NCBI GenBank assembly: GCA_005503165.1
Contig: SCNT01000035.1
Location: forward strand, 1-47,541
Reading direction: 5' to 3'
DNA: 47,541 nucleotides
Source: Sphingomonadaceae bacterium 3R27E2-A
GTDB taxonomy: Bacteria; Pseudomonadota; Alphaproteobacteria; Sphingomonadales; Sphingomonadaceae
Shown: one piece after another, positions 1-8,557 of the stretch
Numbering within the stretch: the first letter of the stretch is position 1
Layout of the letters: each line of letters starts with the position of its first letter
Notes under the pieces: model-generated
Databases searched by the model: none
Told to the model about the DNA's origin: nothing
The model's input: the letters and a program-made list of their open reading frames with translations, nothing else
Program-made: the position numbers and the translations under genes

Positions 1-62
1 GTTTGGGGTTGGATTGCCCCCGGCAATCCAAGTCCGGTCCGGGGGACCGGACGACCCCAAAC
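1..62. repeat. Three-way-junction palindrome
   Basis: The 62 bases form a fully paired cloverleaf-like structure. The outer 9-bp stem pairs 1-9 (GTTTGGGGT) with 54-62 (ACCCCAAAC). Two inner hairpins follow: TGGATTGCC at 10-18 with GGCAATCCA at 22-30, and GTCCGGTCC at 32-40 with GGACCGGAC at 44-52. Only the 3-nt loops and two junction bases are unpaired. It abuts the right arm of a family-A palindromic repeat (64-97), so it may be the centre of a larger element whose left arm lies outside the window. No protein is encoded. The function is unknown. Confidence 0.75.
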
Positions 63-63
63 T

Positions 64-97
64 GTCCCCCTCCCCATCGCTGCGCGACAGGGAGGAT
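64..97. repeat. Family-A palindromic repeat, right arm only
   Basis: This is the right arm of the family-A repeat (CCCCCTCCCCATCGCTGCGC followed by GACAGGGAGGA). It matches the right ends of the copies at 14691-14833 and 46871-47013 almost exactly. The left arm, if present, lies beyond the window start. Confidence 0.7.
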
Positions 98-153
98 TAT
101 TATGTCCGCTCCCCACTCCAAAGCCGTCACCTCCACTCCCCGCCGCCCAGCCC

Positions 154-196
154 AAAAACGAAAAAGGCCGGGCGGAGCATCCTCCACCCGGCCTTT
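154..196 (-). terminator. Rho-independent terminator of tig
   Basis: Read on the minus strand, AAAGGCCGGG and CCCGGCCTTT (187-196 with 163-172) form a 10-bp stem around a GC-rich loop. It is followed by a T-rich tract broken by CG (complement of 154-165). It starts 22 nt beyond the tig stop codon and is oriented to end tig transcription. Confidence 0.85.
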
Positions 197-218
197 CGCT
201 ATTCACGCGGCGCGAAGC

Positions 219-1787
219 TTATTTCTTGGCAGCAGCCTTCTTGGCCGGTGCCTTCTTGGCAGCCGGCTTTTCCCCGGCTTCGGCCTTGGGCGCCGCGGCC
301 TTTTTCGCCGGTGCCTTCTTGGCAGGCACTTCCTCGGCCTTGGCCTCTTCCTTCACCGCATCCTTCTTGGCGGCCGGCTTCTTCGCGGCCGCCTTTTTGG
401 CGGGCTTGTGGTCGTGGCCATGGTCGTGGCCGCAGCCGGGACCGTGGACATGGCCGTCGTCGTCCGCCTCGATCGCGGCTTCGATCTCTTCGCGCGTCAC
501 TTCGCGGTCGCTGATCTCGGCCTTTTCGAACAGGAAGTCGACGACCTTATCCTCATAGAGCGGCGCGCGGAGCTGGGCCGCGGCGAGCGGGTCCTGCTGC
601 ACATATTCCATGAAGCGCTGGCGGTCTTCGGGGCGATATTGCTGCGCGGCCTGCGCGACCAGGCGCTGCATTTCCTGCTGCGACACCTGCACGCCATGCG
701 CCTGGCCGATTTCCGACAGGAGCAGGCCCAGGCGGACGCGGCGAACGGCGATCGCGCGATATTCGTCCTTGTCCTTTTCGAGCTCGGCCTTCGCCGCCTC
801 GACGTCTTCCTCGTGGCTCGCCTCATGCTCGAGCTGCTGCCAGATCTGGCCGAACTCGGCCTCGACCATCGTCGGCGGCACGTCGAAATCATGCGCGGCG
901 GCGAGCTGGTCGAGCAGCTTGCGCTTCATATGGGTGCGGGTCAGGCCATTATGTTCCTGCTCGACCTGGTCCTTCATGATCTCCTTGAGCTTGTCGAGGC
1001 TCTCGAGACCCAGCGATTTCGCGAATTCGTCGTCGATCTTCGACGCCGCGGGGACCTTCACTTCCTTCACCGTGACGGCGAAGTCGGCGGGCTTGCCCTT
1101 CAAATTCTCGACCGGATAATCCTCGGGAAAAGTGACCTTCAGCACCTTTTCGTCGCCGGTCTTGACGCCCACGAGCTGGTCCTCGAAGCCGGGGATGAGC
1201 TGGCCCGAGCCGATCTCGACCGCCATGTCCTCGCCGGTGCCGCCGTCGAAGGCGACGCCGTCGACGCTGCCGGCGAAGTCGATGATGACCTGGTCCCCCT
1301 GGGCGGCCTTCTTCGTCTTCGGCGCTTCCTCGAAGCGCTTCATCTGCGCGGCGAATTCCTCGATCTTGGCCATCACCGCCTTGTCGTCGGCGGGAACGGT
1401 CAGCCGCTCGAGCTTCAGGCCTTCGATCGACGGCGCCTCGATGTCGGGCAGCACTTCCAGCGCCACAGTGACGTCGGCATCCTTGCCGGCTTCATATTCG
1501 TCGCCCAGCGTGACGGCGGGCTGCAGAGCGGGGCGCAGCTTTTCCTTGGCGATCAGGTCGCGGACGCCCGCCTCGATCGCCTTGTTGAGCGCGTCGGCCG
1601 ACAGCGCGGCGCCGTGCATCTTGCGGATCAGGTTCGGCGGCACCTTGCCGGGGCGAAAGCCGGGCATGCGCACGGTCGGCGCGATGCTCTTCACCTCGTC
1701 ATCGACGCGGGCATCGATGTCCTTGGCGGTGATGGTAACGCGATATTCGCGCTTCAGGCCTTCGTTCAGCGTTTCGACGGTCTTCAT
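219..1787 (-). CDS. tig: Trigger factor with His-rich and Lys/Ala-rich tail
   Basis: This is the ribosome-bound chaperone and prolyl isomerase that meets nascent chains at the exit tunnel. The 522-aa product has the N-terminal ribosome-docking signature GFRPGKVP at residues 43-50. An FKBP-type domain follows in the middle (QGDQVIIDFAGSVDGVAF region), then the helical C-terminal chaperone arms. The ATG at 1787 gives the family's normal N-terminus; the frame stays open upstream through the tRNA gene, but that stretch is not protein-like. Family members are usually 430-450 aa. This one carries about 77 extra residues (446-522): a His-rich patch (HGPGCGHDHGHDH) and then KPAAKK/KKAPAKK-type repeats resembling histone-H1-like tails. 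It lies 61 nt downstream of tRNA-Leu on the same strand. Many alphaproteobacteria have clpP next, which here would fall outside the window. Confidence 0.97.
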   Translation of the reverse strand: MKTVETLNEGLKREYRVTITAKDIDARVDDEVKSIAPTVRMPGFRPGKVPPNLIRKMHGAALSADALNKAIEAGVRDLIAKEKLRPALQPAVTLGDEYEAGKDADVTVALEVLPDIEAPSIEGLKLERLTVPADDKAVMAKIEEFAAQMKRFEEAPKTKKAAQGDQVIIDFAGSVDGVAFDGGTGEDMAVEIGSGQLIPGFEDQLVGVKTGDEKVLKVTFPEDYPVENLKGKPADFAVTVKEVKVPAASKIDDEFAKSLGLESLDKLKEIMKDQVEQEHNGLTRTHMKRKLLDQLAAAHDFDVPPTMVEAEFGQIWQQLEHEASHEEDVEAAKAELEKDKDEYRAIAVRRVRLGLLLSEIGQAHGVQVSQQEMQRLVAQAAQQYRPEDRQRFMEYVQQDPLAAAQLRAPLYEDKVVDFLFEKAEISDREVTREEIEAAIEADDDGHVHGPGCGHDHGHDHKPAKKAAAKKPAAKKDAVKEEAKAEEVPAKKAPAKKAAAPKAEAGEKPAAKKAPAKKAAAKK

Positions 1788-1848
1788 TGCCTTGGTCTTA
1801 TCCTTGCTCAAAATCTCTCGGTTTCCCGGCCTTGCGCGCTTGCGAAAC

Positions 1849-1933
1849 TGGTGCGGGCGAAGGGACTCGAACCCCCACATCTTGCGATACTGGTACCTAA
1901 AACCAGCGCGTCTACCAATTCCGCCACGCCCGC
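1849..1933 (-). tRNA. tRNA-Leu(TAG)
   Basis: The minus strand folds into a class II tRNA. The acceptor stem GCGGGCG (1927-1933) pairs with CGCCCGC (1853-1859), the discriminator is A, and CCA is encoded. The anticodon stem CTGGT/ACCAG holds the loop TTTAGGT, giving anticodon TAG (leucine CUN codons). There is a long variable arm and the T-loop sequence GGTTCGAGTCC. It lies 61 nt upstream of tig and may share a transcript with it. Confidence 0.97.
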
Positions 1934-2086
1934 ATGGGAAGCTTCGGCCGGGTGCACGGATGCGCGCGCAAAGCCGCGCACGCCCGTGCGGGCCGCGCGG
2001 GGCTATAGCAGACGCGCGGCCAAGGGCAAGGGGAGGAACGCCCCGAAAGTGCGCGATCCGCGCCGACTTGCGGAACGCCGGCGCAC

Positions 2087-2109
2087 CCTCGCCCGTTGAT
2101 CGGGCGAGG
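2087..2109 (+). promoter_or_regulatory. Hairpin overlapping a ribosome-binding site
   Basis: CCTCGCCCG (2087-2095) and CGGGCGAGG (2101-2109) form a perfect 9-bp stem with a 5-nt loop. The last bases of the stem are the first bases of the GAGGAGA Shine-Dalgarno sequence of the 72-aa frame at 2119. There is no T-tract on either strand, so it is not a classical terminator. Confidence 0.45.
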
Positions 2110-2118
2110 AGAAATCGC

Positions 2119-2337
2119 ATGACCTTCAAGTCCAGCCTTCACGTCCATGCCGCGGACCCGCTGCCCAAGCCCAAGCCCGACGTGATCGACCCCGTCGCGC
2201 CGCCCGAACAGCCGGTGCAGCCGACCCCGCTCGAGGATCCCGCCGGCCAGCCGCTCGAGATCCCCGGCGCGCCCGGCGGCGGCGACATCGACCAGCCCGG
2301 TCGCGGCCCGAGCGAAGTGCCGCCGCAGCAAAGCTAG
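2119..2337 (+). CDS. Small proline-rich protein, unknown function
   Basis: This 72-aa reading frame starts at an ATG preceded by GAGGAGA at good spacing. The product is rich in Pro, Asp and Glu (KPKPDVIDPVAPPEQPVQP, then GQPLEIPGAPGGGDIDQPG), with no signal peptide or membrane segment, and is probably disordered. No family is recognised. Support comes from the clear ribosome-binding site and the low-complexity but non-random composition. Directly upstream, 2087-2109 forms a hairpin whose 3' arm reaches into the Shine-Dalgarno sequence, which could affect translation. It faces away from tRNA-Leu and tig. Confidence 0.6.
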   Translation: MTFKSSLHVHAADPLPKPKPDVIDPVAPPEQPVQPTPLEDPAGQPLEIPGAPGGGDIDQPGRGPSEVPPQQS

Positions 2338-2429
2338 GGCTCTTCCCGTCGTCCTCGCCGGCGATCAGCGTCCGCGGCGCCCCAAAACAGGAGAGTAGCG
2401 CATGGTGCGCTAGCCCGCGCGGCCCCTTG

Positions 2430-3362
2430 TCACTCGCTCCCCGCCGCCTCGGCCCCCGGCTGCCCCGCCGGCCCTTCCTCGGCCACTACCGGCGTTGGAA
2501 CGGCCGCCTTAAGATCGACGATCTTGTCGCGATCATAGGCGAGCACGCCCGCGACGGGCGGCATGCGCCCCACCGTGATGCCGTAAAAATTGTCGAGCTT
2601 GCCATGCGCGCGGAAATCGGCCTGCTCATTGGGATAGGTTTTGAGCGTCTCAGGCAAGCCATAGGCCAGCGCGCCCCATTGCTCGCTCCCCGCAACCGGG
2701 CGATATAGCCCCGCCTCGGAGCCCTCGACCTTCTCGGGCCGGGCCGGGAAATCGGGGTCGGTCCCCGAACCGACGAGCAGGAAATTGCCCGTGTCGGTGA
2801 TCGTCCCGGCCTTCACCTCAAACGCGACCGTCCCCATGCAATAGCACATGCCCGCGAGTGCGCCGTTGGGCCCCAGGAAAATTGGGCCATAATAGGCGTA
2901 GCGACCGGGCTTCACCTTCGTCAAATAGCTGTACGCCTCGGGATTCTTGCCCTTGGCAAAGACGAATTGGGGCCCGAAGCTGACCGGATTGCGCAGTTCG
3001 ATAGGCCCGATCGCGAAATTCTCGGGCGTCGGCTCGATCGGCCGTTCGGGGATGCGGCGCCCCTGCGTCTCCGCATATTCCTTGCTGGCCTCCCAGCCCT
3101 TCAGCTTGCCCGGATATTTCTTCTGCACCTTGGCGAGTTCGATCGCCCATTCCCGTTCATATTCGCCGATCGTCGCGGCGTCGGGCAGGCGCAGCAGCAT
3201 GCCCATTTGGCGGACCGGGCCGCTGACATAGATATAGCCGCTATCGGGCTCGATCTTGGCCTTGCCCGACAGCAGGTTCTTTTCCTCGATCGCCTCGGCC
3301 CGCACCGCGGCGGGAACGGCGGCAGCGGCCATCGCAAGCGCGCCCATCAACATCCGGATCAT
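2430..3362 (-). CDS. Exported protein of unknown function
   Basis: The 310-aa product begins with a signal peptide (MIRMLMGALAMAAAAVPAAVRAEA, likely cut after VRA). The body is mixed alpha/beta with a YIYVSGPVRQMGMLLRLPD segment and a GPIFLGPNGALAGMCYCMGT stretch holding two close cysteines. No catalytic motif or known domain is recognised. The tail is rich in Ala, Gly and Glu. Its ATG overlaps the stop of the upstream gene by four bases (ATGA at 3359-3362), so the two are translationally coupled. It is the last gene of a three-gene leftward cluster of envelope proteins, so an envelope-linked role is likely but unproven. Confidence 0.85.
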   Translation of the reverse strand: MIRMLMGALAMAAAAVPAAVRAEAIEEKNLLSGKAKIEPDSGYIYVSGPVRQMGMLLRLPDAATIGEYEREWAIELAKVQKKYPGKLKGWEASKEYAETQGRRIPERPIEPTPENFAIGPIELRNPVSFGPQFVFAKGKNPEAYSYLTKVKPGRYAYYGPIFLGPNGALAGMCYCMGTVAFEVKAGTITDTGNFLLVGSGTDPDFPARPEKVEGSEAGLYRPVAGSEQWGALAYGLPETLKTYPNEQADFRAHGKLDNFYGITVGRMPPVAGVLAYDRDKIVDLKAAVPTPVVAEEGPAGQPGAEAAGSE

Positions 3363-3961
3363 CGCGGCAGCACCTCCCCCTTCGGCTTGGGCCCGGAGGC
3401 CACCCGCGCCTGTTTCATCAGATAGGCGTCGCGCTTTTCGTCCTTCACGCGGCCGAAACCCTCTTCGAAGTGAAAGGCCTGCCAGCGCTCCTTTTCCATG
3501 CCGTAGCGGTCATATCCCTTGAACCCCATGCAATTGCGCATGTTGATCCGCCGCACGCGCCGCCGTTCGGCCGAGCCGAAGATCGCATCGGCGATCGCCG
3601 AGCCGATCACGCTGCCCGCGGCTCCCGCCAGCCCATATTGCTGAATATAATAACTCGACATGGCGCTGTCGCCGCCCAGATAATAGTTGATCCCGCTCGA
3701 CACCGCGTCGCATTCGCTGAGGTCGTTGAACGCCGTATCGAAATCGGTGCCATCGCGGTGGAAATAGAAATATTTGTCATAGGTTTCGACATCGGCGGGC
3801 GTCGCCTCGAACGCCGTGTCGGGCATTTCGACCGCGGCCACCTCCGCAGCGCTGAAGGTGCGCATCGGCGCCGGCGGCTTGATCGCCTGCGCGTGCGCCG
3901 CCGTCGCCGTCATGCAGAACGCGGCGGCCACCATGGCGGCCGGCAGGTAAATCTTCGGCAT
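3359..3961 (-). CDS. Exported protein with glycine-zipper-like segment, unknown function
   Basis: The 200-aa product has a signal peptide (MPKIYLPAAMVAAAFCMTAT, cut near AHA-QA). The ATG at 3961 is chosen because AGGGGGACGGA precedes it and a signal peptide follows; a longer upstream frame is antisense-like. The mature protein has an acidic, Tyr-rich region (YDKYFYFHRDGTDFDTAFND), then GLAGAAGSVIGSAIADAIFG, a small-residue segment like the glycine zippers of surface-antigen lipoproteins, and a basic Arg-rich stretch. No enzyme family is recognised. It overlaps the next gene by four bases and follows the membrane protein gene starting at 4664 by about 75 nt. Confidence 0.85.
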   Translation of the reverse strand: MPKIYLPAAMVAAAFCMTATAAHAQAIKPPAPMRTFSAAEVAAVEMPDTAFEATPADVETYDKYFYFHRDGTDFDTAFNDLSECDAVSSGINYYLGGDSAMSSYYIQQYGLAGAAGSVIGSAIADAIFGSAERRRVRRINMRNCMGFKGYDRYGMEKERWQAFHFEEGFGRVKDEKRDAYLMKQARVASGPKPKGEVLPR

Positions 3962-4037
3962 TCCGTCCCCCTGATAGATTGGGGCCGGGACATGGATCAT
4001 TCCCCGCGCCCCGGTCGTCGATGTCAGAACTGGCGCC

Positions 4038-4664
4038 CTATCGCTGGTCGGGCTGCGGCGGGTCGCGCCGGATGAAACCGAGCAACGTATAGCCCAGCAC
4101 CGCGAGCCCCGCGAGCAACCCCAGGAGCGGCAGCAGATAGCCCGCCGGCTTCGCCCCGTCGGCGATAACCACATAATCGTCGGCCAGTTCGGACCCGAAG
4201 GATTTCTTGACGGCGTCGGTGTCGCCGCTGTCCGAATTGATCCCGAACTCGATCATCCCCTCGACCGGGCGTTCCTTGGTATAGGCGGGATTGCCCTTGA
4301 TCTTCGCCTCGGCCTTGGCCGGGTCGGGCTCCTGCAGCAGCCCCATCAGCAGTCCCGCTTCGGCGGGATTCTCGCGGTGCACCAGCACCTGGATCTTGCC
4401 ATTGCCCGGCGTCGCCGTGCGCACGGGGCTATAGATATCGGCGCCCGCCGAGCCCGACTCGCCGCTGGTGATCACGCCGCCGTCGATCAGGAACCAGCGC
4501 GCGTCGGTGATCCGGTACCAGCCGACCCCCGGTTTCTGCGACATCAATTGGGCGACGGTGATGTCGACGCGCTTGCCGGCGTTGATGCTTTCATAGAGGC
4601 CCTGCCCGCCCCACCAGCTCAGCGCCCCGCCCGCGACCAGGCCGATCAGTCCCAATTTGATCAT
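4038..4664 (-). CDS. Membrane protein of unknown function
   Basis: The 208-aa product has two predicted membrane segments: one at the N-terminus (IKLGLIGLVAGGALSWW) and one near the C-terminus (GYLLPLLGLLAGLAVLGYTLLGF) followed by a basic RR stop-transfer. Between them lie about 150 mostly hydrophilic residues, so the topology suggests a periplasmic domain held at both ends. The ATG at 4664 follows AAGGGGGG at suitable spacing; a longer frame adds non-conserved-looking residues. It is first of the three leftward genes (4664-2430). No domain is recognised and no function can be assigned. Confidence 0.85.
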   Translation of the reverse strand: MIKLGLIGLVAGGALSWWGGQGLYESINAGKRVDITVAQLMSQKPGVGWYRITDARWFLIDGGVITSGESGSAGADIYSPVRTATPGNGKIQVLVHRENPAEAGLLMGLLQEPDPAKAEAKIKGNPAYTKERPVEGMIEFGINSDSGDTDAVKKSFGSELADDYVVIADGAKPAGYLLPLLGLLAGLAVLGYTLLGFIRRDPPQPDQR

Positions 4665-4948
4665 GATTACCCCCCTTGTCTGCCGCGCCCGCGACGGATC
4701 GTCCCCCGAATGCGGCGGCCCGCTATCCGCGAATCCCCCATTTACAGCGACATGCAACGCGCGAAGGGATTCGGCAAGGCGAAAGCCGGCACCAGCCACC
4801 GCGCGGGCAGCCCCCGGCGCAGCGACCGCCTGTCAGCCGATACCGATGCGGGCGAAGCCGGTGATCGTCCGCCTGCCCCGGGCCCCCGCCGCCATGTCGA
4901 CGCCTGCGGTGCGGCCGCATGGCCCTGCGGCGGATCGCGGGGCGCGCG
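4665..4948. other. Gene-free stretch of 284 nt
   Basis: No supported gene or RNA was seen. A frame opens rightward near 4751 (MQRAKGFGKAKAG...) but it lacks a convincing ribosome-binding site and runs antisense into gatB. The stretch should hold the promoter of the leftward cluster that begins at 4664. Confidence 0.5.
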
Positions 4949-6415
<1,467 letters not shown>

Positions 6416-6416
6416 C

Positions 6417-7898
6417 TTACCACCACTTTTCGGCGCGCGCGTTGAAGCCCGCCCGCTCTTCAATTGCCAGCCCGGCGTTCAGCACGCCCTGCTCGTCGAA
6501 CGCCTTGCCAATGATCTGCAAGCCCAGCGGCAGCCCTTCGCGGTTCAGCGCCGCGGGGACCGACATCGCGGGCAGCCCCGCGAGGCTCGCGGGGACCGCG
6601 AACACGTCGTTCAGATACATCGCCAGCGGATCGGCCATCTTCTCGCCCAGCCCGAACGCCGCCGACGGCGCGGTCGGCGCGAGGATCACGTCGCACGATG
6701 CAAAAGCCTGTTCGAAATCGCGCGCGATCAGCGTCCGCACCTTCTGCGCCTGCGTGTAATAGGCATCGTAGAAGCCCGCCGACAGCACATAAGTGCCGAT
6801 CATGATGCGGCGCTTGACCTCGGGCCCGAAGCCGTCGGCGCGCGTCGCGGCGTACATGTCCTGCAGCCCCGCCCCCTCGGGCAGGTCGCGCAAACCATAG
6901 CGCACGCCGTCATAGCGCGCGAGGTTCGACGAGGCCTCGGCGGGCGCGATGATATAATAGGCGGGCAGCGCATATTTGGTGTGCGGCAGGCTGATCTCGA
7001 CGACCTCGGCCCCCGCGTCCTTCAGCATCGCGATGCCCGCATCCCACATCGCGTCGATGTCGGGATCGATGCCCTCCAATCGATATTCCCTGGGAATACC
7101 GACCGTCTTGCCCTTCAAATTGCTCGACAAAGCCGCTTCCCAATTGGGCACCGCCATATCGAGGCTGGTCGCATCCTTCGGATCGAAGCCCGCCATATTC
7201 TCGAGCATGATCGCGCAGTCCTTGACGTCGCGCGCCATCGGCCCCGCCTGGTCGAGCGAACTCGCAAACGCCACGATGCCCCAGCGCGAGCAGCGGCCAT
7301 AGGTCGGCTTGATCCCCGAAATGCCGGTGAAGGCCGCGGGCTGGCGGATCGAGCCGCCGGTGTCGGTCCCCGTCGCCGCGGGGCACAGCCGCGCCGCGAT
7401 CGCCGACGACGAGCCGCCCGACGAGCCGCCCGGCGCGAGCGCGGCATTGCCGCCGTCGTTGCGCTTCCAGGGCGAGATCACATTGCCGAAATAGCTCGTC
7501 TCGTTCGACGAACCCATCGCGAACTGGTCGAGGTTGAGCTTGCCGAGCATCCCCGCGCCCGCGTCCCACAGCTTCGCCGACACCGTCGATTCATAGCGCG
7601 GCACGAAGCCTTCGAGCATATGGCTCGCCGCGGTCGTCTGCACGCCGTAGGTGCAGAACAGGTCCTTCATCCCAATCGGGACGCCCGACAGCGGCTTCAG
7701 CGTCCCCGCCGAACGGTCGGCGTCGGCCTGTTTCGCCGCGGCGAGCGCATGCTCGGGCGTCTCGACGATGAACGCGTTGAGCGCCTTCGCGCCCGCGACA
7801 TTGGCGTTGAACGCCTCGGCGACCTCGACGGCGCTGAAATCGCCCGCGCGGTGCCCGTCGCGGATCTGCGCTACCGTTAGATTTGTTAAATCAGTCAT
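6417..7898 (-). CDS. gatA: Glutamyl-tRNA(Gln) amidotransferase subunit A
   Basis: GatA is the amidase subunit that releases ammonia from glutamine for GatB. The product of 493 aa has the amidase-signature core: the catalytic Lys in [10 protein letters not shown], the Gly/Ser-rich [20 protein letters not shown], and the Ser of [10 protein letters not shown]. The C-terminal half has [23 protein letters not shown]. The start is uncertain: ATG at 7898 gives [15 protein letters not shown], while a GTG at 7910 would add four residues and sits behind GGGGAACG. It is the middle gene of leftward gatC-gatA-gatB, 124 nt after gatC, with a palindrome in that gap. Confidence 0.96.
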   Translation of the reverse strand: MTDLTNLTVAQIRDGHRAGDFSAVEVAEAFNANVAGAKALNAFIVETPEHALAAAKQADADRSAGTLKPLSGVPIGMKDLFCTYGVQTTAASHMLEGFVPRYESTVSAKLWDAGAGMLGKLNLDQFAMGSSNETSYFGNVISPWKRNDGGNAALAPGGSSGGSSSAIAARLCPAATGTDTGGSIRQPAAFTGISGIKPTYGRCSRWGIVAFASSLDQAGPMARDVKDCAIMLENMAGFDPKDATSLDMAVPNWEAALSSNLKGKTVGIPREYRLEGIDPDIDAMWDAGIAMLKDAGAEVVEISLPHTKYALPAYYIIAPAEASSNLARYDGVRYGLRDLPEGAGLQDMYAATRADGFGPEVKRRIMIGTYVLSAGFYDAYYTQAQKVRTLIARDFEQAFASCDVILAPTAPSAAFGLGEKMADPLAMYLNDVFAVPASLAGLPAMSVPAALNREGLPLGLQIIGKAFDEQGVLNAGLAIEERAGFNARAEKWW

Positions 7899-7962
7899 CT
7901 CGTTTCTCACCGTTCCCCGTCGAAAGCGGGGGCGCAGAGCGTCAAAGCGCCCATTTTTTCGT

Positions 7963-8032
7963 CTCTGGATCCCGGATCGGTCGCGGCTGCGCCGCTGTCC
8001 GGGATGATCGAATGATGTCCCATCATTCGATC
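7963..8032. repeat. Two adjacent hairpins at the gatC 3' end
   Basis: The first hairpin is built on ATCCCGGA/TCCGGGAT (about 7969-8005), which resembles a REP-type element. The second is perfect: GATCGAATGATG (8006-8017) and CATCATTCGATC (8021-8032), 12 bp with a 3-nt loop, and it covers the gatC stop codon at 8023-8025. They may limit read-through into gatA or stabilise the upstream message. This is inference from structure only. Confidence 0.65.
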
Positions 8033-8325
8033 ACCTTCGGCACGCCGAAGAAGCCATGCTGCGCGGCGGGCGCATTGGCGAGGACGTCGTCGCGGCGGTT
8101 GCCGCCCGTCAGCGGGTCGGCGTCGATCACATCGTCGCGCAGCCGCAGCGTGTTGGGGATCACCGCGGTCATCGGCTCGACCCCGGTCACATCGACCTCG
8201 CCGAGTTGCTCGACCCAGCCGAGGATGCCGTTCAATTCGCCTTCCATCGCGGCGGCTTCCGCATCGCTGATCGCGATGCGCGCCAGCGACGCGATTTTCC
8301 TAACCGTTGCCTGATCGATTGCCAT
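8023..8325 (-). CDS. gatC: Glutamyl-tRNA(Gln) amidotransferase subunit C
   Basis: GatC is the small subunit that wraps and stabilises GatA in the GatCAB complex. The 100-aa product has the family pattern: [20 protein letters not shown], a helix with [13 protein letters not shown], the DVTGVEPM turn, and the [11 protein letters not shown] segment before a C-terminal [11 protein letters not shown]. It is the first gene of the leftward gat cluster. Its promoter should lie in 8326-8390, between its start and the family-A repeat. Confidence 0.96.
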   Translation of the reverse strand: MAIDQATVRKIASLARIAISDAEAAAMEGELNGILGWVEQLGEVDVTGVEPMTAVIPNTLRLRDDVIDADPLTGGNRRDDVLANAPAAQHGFFGVPKVIE

Positions 8326-8390
8326 TCATCTTGCCTTTGCGGGAGAAGCTGGGCCGCTAGCATCCTCCCCCGCGCGCTTCAACCATCCTG

Positions 8391-8552
8391 ATCCTCCCTG
8401 TGACGAAGTCATGGGGGAGTCGCAGACGGCGCATAGCGCCAGCGGGACCGCTCGCGAAGCGAGTGGTGGAGGGGCCAGCGACGCCGCGTCAAAACCCCTC
8501 CGTCAGCGCTTCGCGCTGCCACCTCCCCATGGCCTCCGGCCACAGGGAGGAT
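8391..8552. repeat. Family-A palindromic repeat
   Basis: This is a complete copy running from ATCCTCCCTG to CAGGGAGGAT. The right arm reads CCCCTCCGTCAGCGCTTCGC and then GCCACCTCCCCATGGCC. It lies between gatC and the 3' end of the DUF4153 gene, stopping six bases short of that stop codon. Compared with other copies its left arm is somewhat degenerate (GACGAAGTCATGGGGGAGTC). Confidence 0.85.
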
Positions 8553-8557
8553 TTCAG

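Noticed and set aside
3..2099. A 698-codon plus-strand frame across tig and tRNA-Leu
   Set aside because: It runs antisense to tig and through the tRNA gene; the translation lacks any domain.
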